Source: Sinomonas sp. ASV322 (lineage in GTDB: Bacteria; Actinomycetota; Actinomycetes; Actinomycetales; Micrococcaceae). Taken from it: a stretch of DNA of 64,000 nucleotides. Positions 59,097 through 64,000 of the stretch are shown here, in pieces (position 1 is the stretch's first letter; each line of letters opens with the position of its first letter). Position numbers and translations under genes: made by a program. The stretch is from positions 248,001 through 312,000 of the forward strand of contig NZ_JAVFJJ010000002.1 in NCBI RefSeq assembly GCF_030908245.1, read 5' to 3'. Under the pieces are notes generated by a model. The model was not told the origin of the DNA. It made no database searches and saw only the letters and a program-made list of their open reading frames with translations.

Positions 59097-59251
59097 ATGG
59101 TCTCTGCCGAGAAGGCGACGACGTCGACCCCGTAACCCCGAAATGTGACGTCGTGACGGATATCACCCTCGAAGGATAGCGTTCCTATCCGATAAAACTG
59201 GGGGTGGGTCCGCAGAGAAGGACCCACCCAACTCAGGAAGGTCGGGGGACC
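59097..59251. promoter_or_regulatory. Leader with hairpin before the Tat-exported gene
   Basis: GGATAG...CTATCC (59174-59190) is a short hairpin, and GGGTGGGTCC (59202-59211) pairs perfectly over 10 bp with GGACCCACCC (59220-59229), ending 22 bases before the ATG. The second may terminate the upstream gene or influence translation of the downstream one. GGTCGGGGGA is the probable ribosome site. Confidence 0.5.
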
Positions 59252-59809
59252 ATGACAGGGACAATTCCGGAAATCGACGCGGCGCCTAAGATCGGACGCC
59301 GAGAACTCGTCAGGGGTGCCGCGTGGAGCGCGCCCGCCATCGCGGGGGCGGCGTTCGTCCCCGCCGCCGCAGCCTCGACGCCTGCGTGGGACGTCGCCGT
59401 GACGGGCAAGTGCTCAACCGGCCTGCTCGGCATCTTGGGCCAAGCCGCACTCTCGTTTACCATCACAGCCGCCCAAGGAACCGTTCCGACTGGAACGAGT
59501 TTCACGCTGAGCTCGAGTTCGCTGCTCAATGTGAGCGCGCTCGTTGCGAGCCCGAATTCCCTCGTGGCAATTTCGGTGCTCGGGAGCAGTTCGGCCCTTC
59601 TCACGCTCACTGCGCCGCTTCAGCAGGGCAGCTCCGTCACGCTCGACCTCATGGGCGGTCTCCTGACGGTCGGGCTGATCTACACGTTCACGCTCCAGCT
59701 CAACGGGAGCGACAATCCGGCGAACCCGGCGACGGCGGCGCCGAACTCCGCATCCGTCTCAGCACTCGTCCAGGTTGACCTGGGGCTCCGGACCCTCGTG
59801 TGCATCTGA
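59252..59809 (+). CDS. Tat-exported protein of unknown function
   Basis: The 185-residue protein has a twin-arginine signal: KIGRRELVRGAAWSAPAIAGAAF with RR at about 13-14 and AxA cleavage near 37. The mature part is Ser/Thr/Ala/Leu-rich with regular short hydrophobic segments and reads as a beta-rich surface or adhesion-like domain, with one Cys near the start (GKCSTG) and one at the end (LVCI). No family was recognised. Tat export of such a small beta protein without a cofactor motif is a common actinobacterial pattern. Start ATG 59252 follows GGGGGACC. Confidence 0.75.
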   Translation: MTGTIPEIDAAPKIGRRELVRGAAWSAPAIAGAAFVPAAAASTPAWDVAVTGKCSTGLLGILGQAALSFTITAAQGTVPTGTSFTLSSSSLLNVSALVASPNSLVAISVLGSSSALLTLTAPLQQGSSVTLDLMGGLLTVGLIYTFTLQLNGSDNPANPATAAPNSASVSALVQVDLGLRTLVCI

Positions 59810-59883
59810 CGGTCGGCTGATTGTGCAGCTGGCGCAGGCCGCCTGACCCGCGCCAGCTGCGCACCCACCGCCGTCACGGGCGG

Positions 59884-60195
59884 CTAGGCAATATCGAACG
59901 CGTCCTCGTACATCTCGGTGCGCGAGGTCTGCGGATAGACGTACTGCGCGGACTCGCGGAACGGCCCCATGAATTCGGGATCGGTCATCTGCGCGCGATT
60001 CTCGGCCTGGAACGTGGCAAGGTCGGGATATTCGAATTCGATGACGGCCTCATTGTTCGGGCCGGCGGTGGGAACCAGGAACCGGGGCTTAACCCAGCCC
60101 TTGGCCTCGCAGACGTCCGAGAGCCTCTTCACGAGGCCAGCGAATTCGCGGAATTTTCCGTACTGGACGATGGAGACAGAACGGAGTCGATACAT
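59884..60195 (-). CDS. NIPSNAP-family protein
   Basis: The 103-residue protein has the dimeric ferredoxin-like fold of NIPSNAP/ABM proteins: MYRLRSVSIVQYGKFREFAGLVKRL (split), AVIEFEYPDLATFQAENRAQM and the terminal Tyr-rich helix. Members are of unclear function and sometimes act as small oxygenases or stress proteins. ATG 60195 follows a strong AGGAGG site. It is separated by 127 bp from the DUF1905 gene upstream on the same strand. Confidence 0.8.
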   Translation of the reverse strand: MYRLRSVSIVQYGKFREFAGLVKRLSDVCEAKGWVKPRFLVPTAGPNNEAVIEFEYPDLATFQAENRAQMTDPEFMGPFRESAQYVYPQTSRTEMYEDAFDIA

Positions 60196-60322
60196 GGGGA
60201 CGACCTCCTGATCAGCGTGACATGAGACGCCGAGCACGACTCCCCGTTGCGACCACGTCTGCCGACGGCGGGAGCGTAAACCCGCCGATCTCCGCCGGTC
60301 AATGGCGCGACTCGGTGTCCTT

Positions 60323-60607
60323 CTAGAGCCGCTCCTCGAGATGGATCGTCACCGCGTCTCCGGCCTCTTTGCCGAGCACGTCGCGAAGTTCGGACTTGAC
60401 CGGCAACTTGTGGGTGCCGTCTCCGAGGGCCATGAAGGAGCTCCGGAACGGGTGCCCGTCAATGGTTCCCCGCACCTTGACCAGGCCGCGCGTGCCGAAG
60501 AACTCCGCCGAATCCGGCATCACGACATAGGTCCAGCCGCCCTTGCTGGGGCTGAGCTGGAGCACGGCCGTGAATTCACGGTCGAGCGGTCCTGATTTCG
60601 CGCTCAT
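60323..60607 (-). CDS. DUF1905-domain protein
   Basis: The 94-residue protein matches DUF1905: [23 protein letters not shown], the central [21 protein letters not shown] and the C-terminal [24 protein letters not shown]. Members are beta-barrel-like proteins of unknown function, often fused to YdeI domains, which are absent here. Start ATG 60607 follows GGGAGGCAAG. It is monocistronic or shares a promoter with the NIPSNAP gene. Confidence 0.82.
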   Translation of the reverse strand: MSAKSGPLDREFTAVLQLSPSKGGWTYVVMPDSAEFFGTRGLVKVRGTIDGHPFRSSFMALGDGTHKLPVKSELRDVLGKEAGDAVTIHLEERL

Positions 60608-60717
60608 TCTTGCCTCCCGGTTAGCTCCGCGAGTTCCAGTGTGCCTCTGGCCTGCGCTCCAGCCCACTTGTCGGCACGAAAAAACGTGGCGTCGGGCAAC
60701 GCGCCGGGTTTCGGAGT

Positions 60718-60748
60718 GATTGGGACTTTACAACCGGGCAGGAGCGCG
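60718..60748. repeat. Family D repeat, second copy
   Basis: This sequence matches 19093-19123 at 26 of 31 bases (GATTGGGA...ACAACCGG.CAGGAGCGCG). At 19 kb it forms one arm and the loop of a hairpin; here no such hairpin was found. It lies downstream of the LysR gene, in the gap before the DUF1905 gene. Confidence 0.65.
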
Positions 60749-60755
60749 AGGTGGG

Positions 60756-60835
60756 TCAGGGCAGCAGCGCGCGGGGGGCCGGGTCAGGGCAGCAGCGCGC
60801 GGGGCGGGGGCCGGGTCAGGGCAGCAGCGCGCGGG
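60756..60835. repeat. Triplicated 3' end of the LysR gene
   Basis: TCAGGGCAGCAGCGCGCGGG occurs at 60816-60835, where it encodes the last residues and stop of the LysR protein, and again at 60784-60803 and 60756-60775. The units are spaced by 32 and 28 bp. So the gene terminus, including its stop codon, has been duplicated twice downstream. Confidence 0.85.
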
Positions 60836-61724
60836 CCGTTTCCTCGAGAACGGCCCTCACAGCCTGCATGACCGGGTGGCCGACGCTCGATGCCCGCATC
60901 GACGTGAAGACCGTGCGGTGCGGGGCGTGAGCGAGTTCCACGAGACGGGCCTGCGGCGCCCGGCCGATCCAGACGAGGTCGGGGAGGAGCGCGACGGCGT
61001 TGCCCGACTCGACGAGCCGGACGTGGGCCTGGAGGTCGGCGGTTTCGTAGCGCACGTCCGGCTCGAAGCCGGCCGAGCGGCACGCCTGTTCGGCCCAATG
61101 CCGCGACGCGGCCCCGTGCGGCTCCATGACCCACGGGAGGTGGGCCGCGTCGGAAAGCCGCCGCACGCCGTCGAACGCTTCTCCCGCGCCGGCCGGCGGG
61201 ACGGCGAGCCGGATCGCGTCGCGCGTCAGGTGCTCGCGGTCGAGGCCCGGGTAGTGCGGCGCGGCATGGTTGGGGTACTGCTCGGCGACGACGACGTCGA
61301 AGTCCCGTGCCCACGTTTCGTGCAGTGCGGTCTCGGGCTCGTGCTGGACCATCTCGACGCGCAGCGCGGGGTGGCGCTCGCGCAGAGTCCGGAGCGCGAC
61401 GGGCATGAGGGCGAGCGCCGCGGTCTGGAACACGGCGAGGCGCACGGTGCCGCGGACCTCGCTCTGGCTCGCGGCGAGCGCGGCCTCGGTGCGCTCAAGC
61501 GCGTCGAGGAGCTCGCTCGTGTGCTCGACGAGCACGAGCGCCTGCGGCGTCAGCACGACGCGCCGTCCGGATTTCCGGAGAAGCTCGGCACCGACCTCCT
61601 TCTCGAGGAGCGCGAGCTGCTGGGAGACGGAGGAGGGACTGTAGGCGAGCGCGTCGGCCACCTCGGCCAAGGTTCCGCGGATGCTGAGCTCGCGGAGGAG
61701 GCGAAGTCGACGGATCTCAAGCAT
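60816..61724 (-). CDS. LysR-family regulator, divergent from putA
   Basis: The 302-residue protein has the LysR helix-turn-helix at 1-60 (RLRLLRELSIRGTLAEVADAL, then SPSSVSQQLALLEKEVGAELL) and the periplasmic-binding-like effector domain (about 90-295). It starts 124 bp from the putA start and is the expected regulator, activating proline use when proline is present. ATG 61724 follows GGAGACGCC. The family assignment is firm; the effector (proline or another metabolite) is inferred from position. Confidence 0.88.
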   Translation of the reverse strand: MLEIRRLRLLRELSIRGTLAEVADALAYSPSSVSQQLALLEKEVGAELLRKSGRRVVLTPQALVLVEHTSELLDALERTEAALAASQSEVRGTVRLAVFQTAALALMPVALRTLRERHPALRVEMVQHEPETALHETWARDFDVVVAEQYPNHAAPHYPGLDREHLTRDAIRLAVPPAGAGEAFDGVRRLSDAAHLPWVMEPHGAASRHWAEQACRSAGFEPDVRYETADLQAHVRLVESGNAVALLPDLVWIGRAPQARLVELAHAPHRTVFTSMRASSVGHPVMQAVRAVLEETARALLP

Positions 61725-61848
61725 GGGCGTCTCCCAATAGTTCGAATTTCCCCACCATTATGCGTCAGAAACAATCACTTCTGCTTCTGTAATTCGCGGC
61801 ACATACTGGCAGGAGACTCCGCAACCGACCGAACAGGACCCAGCAGCA
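61725..61848. promoter_or_regulatory. Divergent LysR-putA promoter region with candidate operator
   Basis: The gap is AT-rich for this genome. CAGAA (61766-61770) and TTCTG (61779-61783) are inverted repeats 8 bp apart, and TTCGAA at 61741-61746 is a palindrome. These are candidate LysR sites. No clear -35/-10 pair was chosen. Confidence 0.45.
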
Positions 61849-64000
61849 ATGACCCCGCCGAGCCACGCCTCAGACCCCTCTCTCCCGGCCCCCGAGAGCG
61901 CCCACATCCGCCCCCAGGACCTCGCCGACGAGGCCGTCGCGCAGGTGCACCGCTGGCTCGACGCCGCCGCAAAGCTCCCCGTCGACCCGGCCGCCGCGCA
62001 GCTCGCCGAGGTGCTCAAGGACCCGAACGGGCTCGAGTTCACGGTCGGTTTCGTCGACGGCGTCGTGCGCCCCGAGGATCTCGGTGTCGCGGCCCGCAAC
62101 CTCCGCGACCTCGCCCCGAAGGCCCCCGCCTTCCTCCCGTGGCCGCTCAAGCGTGCAATCCAGCTCGGCGGCTCGCTCGCCCCGGTGGCCCCCGGCGTCG
62201 TCGTCCCGATCGCGCGGCGCGTGCTGCGTGAAATGGTGGGCCACCTCATCGTCGATGCGTCGGACGCGAAGCTCGGGCCGGCCATCAAGAAGATCCGCAA
62301 GCCCGGGATCCGGCTCAACATGAACCTCCTCGGCGAGGCGATCCTCGGCCAGGGCGAGGCCGCCCGCCGCCTCGAGGGCACCCGCCGGCTGCTCGAGCGC
62401 GACGACGTCGACTACGTGTCGATCAAGGTCTCCGCGACCGTCGCGCCGCACAACCACTGGGCGTTCGACGAGGCCGTCGCGGACATCGTCGACTCCCTCG
62501 CGCCGCTGTACCGGCTCGCCGCCGAGAGCACCAAGGAGCGCAAGCCCAAGTTCATCAACCTCGACATGGAGGAGTACAAGGACCTCGGCCTCACGATCGA
62601 AGTCTTCACGCGCCTCCTCGACCGCGAGGAGTTCCGCGGGCTCGAGGCCGGGATCGTGCTCCAGGCCTACCTCCCGGACGCGCTCGGCGCGATGATCCGC
62701 CTGCAGGAGTGGGCGGCACGGCGCGTTGCGGCCGGCGGCGCGCCGATCAAGGTCCGCGTCGTGAAGGGCGCGAACCTTCCCATGGAGCACGTCGACGCCG
62801 AGATCCACGGCTGGCCGGCGGCGACGTGGGGCTCGAAGCGCGAGAGCGACACGTCCTACAAGGCCGTCCTCGACTACGCCCTCCACTCGGAACGGCTCGC
62901 GAACGTGCGCATCGGCGTAGCAGGGCACAACCTGTTCGATGTCGCGCTCGCGTGGCTCCTCGCGAAGGCGCGCGGCGTCGATACGGGGGTGCGGGCCGGA
63001 TCCGGTCTCATCGAGTTCGAGATGCTCCTCGGCATGGCCTCGGGGCAGGCCCAAGCGGTCCTCGCCGACGTGGGCCACCTCCTGCTCTACACGCCCGTGG
63101 TCCACCCGGGCGAGTTCGACGTCGCCATCGCGTACCTCATCCGGCGCCTCGAGGAGGGCGCGAGCCAGGACAACTTCATGAGCGCGGTCTTCGAGCTCGA
63201 CGGCAACGAGGTCCTGTTCGAGCGCGAGAAGAAGCGCTTCCTCGCCTCGCTCGACGCGCTGGGCCACGCGCCCTTCGGGCGCGCCGTCCCCGCGCCACAC
63301 CGCATTCAGGACCGGCGGCACGAAACGTACGACGGCGCCGCCTCCTCGCGCGCGCACGGCGCCTCGGCGAACGCTCCCGCCTTCGCGAACACGCCCGACA
63401 CCGATCCGGATCTTCCGGGCAACCGCGCATGGGGCCGCGCGATCCTCTCCCGCGCGGAGCACTCGCGCCTCGGGGACGAGACCGTCGCGCGCCACACGCT
63501 CGGCACGGATGGCGAGCTTGACGCCGTCGTCCATTCCGCCGTCGCCGCTGGGGAGGCGTGGGGCGCGCTGAGCGGTGCCGAGCGCGCGGCGATCCTCGAC
63601 GAGGCGGGACGCTCGCTCGAGCGGCGCCGCGCGGAGCTGCTCGAGGTCATGGCGGGCGAATGCGGCAAGACCCTCGACCAGGGCGACCCCGAGGTCTCCG
63701 AGGCCGTCGACTTCGCGCACTACTACGCAAGCCTGGCCCGCGAGCTCGACGCCGTGGACGGCGCACGCTTCCTCCCGAGCAAGCTCACGGTCGTGACGCC
63801 GCCGTGGAACTTCCCCGTGGCGATCCCCGCGGGCTCGACGCTCGCGGCCCTCGCGGCGGGCTCTGCCGTCGTCATCAAGCCCGCGAAGCAGGCACGTCGC
63901 TCGGGCGCGGTCATGGTCGAGGCGATCTGGGACGCCCTGGACTCTGCGGGCGTCTCCCGCGACGTCCTCCAGTACGTCCAGCTCGAGGACCGCGCCCTCG
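61849..64000 (+). CDS. putA: Bifunctional proline dehydrogenase / glutamate semialdehyde dehydrogenase, C-terminus cut
   Basis: The frame is open from ATG 61849 to the right edge (717 codons visible). About residues 90-440 form the proline dehydrogenase barrel, including VDYVSIKVSA, KFINLDMEEYKD, YLPDA, RVVKGAN and IAYLIRRLEEGAS (substrate-binding arginines). The aldehyde dehydrogenase half begins near 530 and has TPPWNFPVAIPAGSTLAALAAG, the family's N-terminal cofactor-binding stretch; its active-site Cys/Glu lie beyond the edge. The protein oxidises proline to glutamate using FAD then NAD. There is no N-terminal ribbon-helix-helix, so it is not a self-regulating repressor. Divergent LysR is the likely controller. 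Confidence 0.95.
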   Translation, partial: MTPPSHASDPSLPAPESAHIRPQDLADEAVAQVHRWLDAAAKLPVDPAAAQLAEVLKDPNGLEFTVGFVDGVVRPEDLGVAARNLRDLAPKAPAFLPWPLKRAIQLGGSLAPVAPGVVVPIARRVLREMVGHLIVDASDAKLGPAIKKIRKPGIRLNMNLLGEAILGQGEAARRLEGTRRLLERDDVDYVSIKVSATVAPHNHWAFDEAVADIVDSLAPLYRLAAESTKERKPKFINLDMEEYKDLGLTIEVFTRLLDREEFRGLEAGIVLQAYLPDALGAMIRLQEWAARRVAAGGAPIKVRVVKGANLPMEHVDAEIHGWPAATWGSKRESDTSYKAVLDYALHSERLANVRIGVAGHNLFDVALAWLLAKARGVDTGVRAGSGLIEFEMLLGMASGQAQAVLADVGHLLLYTPVVHPGEFDVAIAYLIRRLEEGASQDNFMSAVFELDGNEVLFEREKKRFLASLDALGHAPFGRAVPAPHRIQDRRHETYDGAASSRAHGASANAPAFANTPDTDPDLPGNRAWGRAILSRAEHSRLGDETVARHTLGTDGELDAVVHSAVAAGEAWGALSGAERAAILDEAGRSLERRRAELLEVMAGECGKTLDQGDPEVSEAVDFAHYYASLARELDAVDGARFLPSKLTVVTPPWNFPVAIPAGSTLAALAAGSAVVIKPAKQARRSGAVMVEAIWDALDSAGVSRDVLQYVQLEDRAL

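Noticed and set aside
61849-64000. Self-regulating PutA with DNA-binding N-terminus
   Set aside because: The N-terminus lacks a ribbon-helix-helix; a divergent LysR gene is present instead.

Overview
The window is very GC-rich, has dense short-spaced genes, many GTG starts, strong AGGAGG-type ribosome sites in some places and probable leaderless starts in others. Gene content (serS next to a membrane-anchored diacylglycerol kinase and pheA, a one-gene PutA, TMEM175, MFS_3, Ugp-type importers) points to an actinobacterium of the Micrococcaceae (Arthrobacter/Sinomonas type). That placement is inference from content and composition, not from a marker-gene comparison.

Layout. 0-8.5 kb: housekeeping genes (HAD phosphatase cut by the left edge, AbiEi/nuclease-like protein, serS, lipid kinase, rhodanese-pheA pair, amidase, DUF4190 protein). 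8.5-24.8 kb: phosphoglucomutase, a MarR-controlled MFS exporter, a RutE-like reductase opposite an NCS2 uracil permease, two more MFS carriers, glycerate kinase, a TMEM175 channel, a secreted phosphodiesterase, AraC/methyltransferase, GDPD, and a coupled NUDIX-PhzF pair. 25-36.5 kb: a complete-looking trans-4-hydroxyproline catabolic cluster (epimerase, three-part D-hydroxyproline dehydrogenase, DapA-type deaminase, alpha-ketoglutarate semialdehyde dehydrogenase, GntR regulator, OCD-family reductase) plus a four-gene polar amino-acid ABC importer. 36.6-41.5 kb: a divergent redox/sulfur locus (1-Cys peroxiredoxin and Moco oxidase one way; BTAD regulator and MBL-rhodanese persulfide dioxygenase-like protein the other).

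41.5-44.1 kb is a compositionally different islet: a lipoprotein, an IS630 transposase tail, two small exported proteins, and two copies of an 83-84 residue cytoplasmic protein, one of them translationally coupled to an exported protein. It is the best candidate in the window for an undescribed secreted-effector/partner module. 44-54 kb: a cytoplasmic HtrA-like protease, SRPBCC protein, then a RpiR-regulated Ugp-like ABC importer whose operon interleaves three different phosphoesterases. 54-59.8 kb: a HAD, PEBP, PfkB and alpha/beta-hydrolase run, a long RelA/SpoT-domain protein, a small ESX-substrate-like protein and a Tat-exported protein. 59.9-64 kb: NIPSNAP, DUF1905, LysR and divergent putA, cut by the right edge. 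Proline and hydroxyproline catabolism therefore both lie in this window.

A second theme is repeats. At least five families of short palindromes or 32-bp-period repeats recur between genes kilobases apart, and two copies lie inside reading frames, where they add residues to proteins. No RNA genes, CRISPR arrays, prophage or intact transposase were found.
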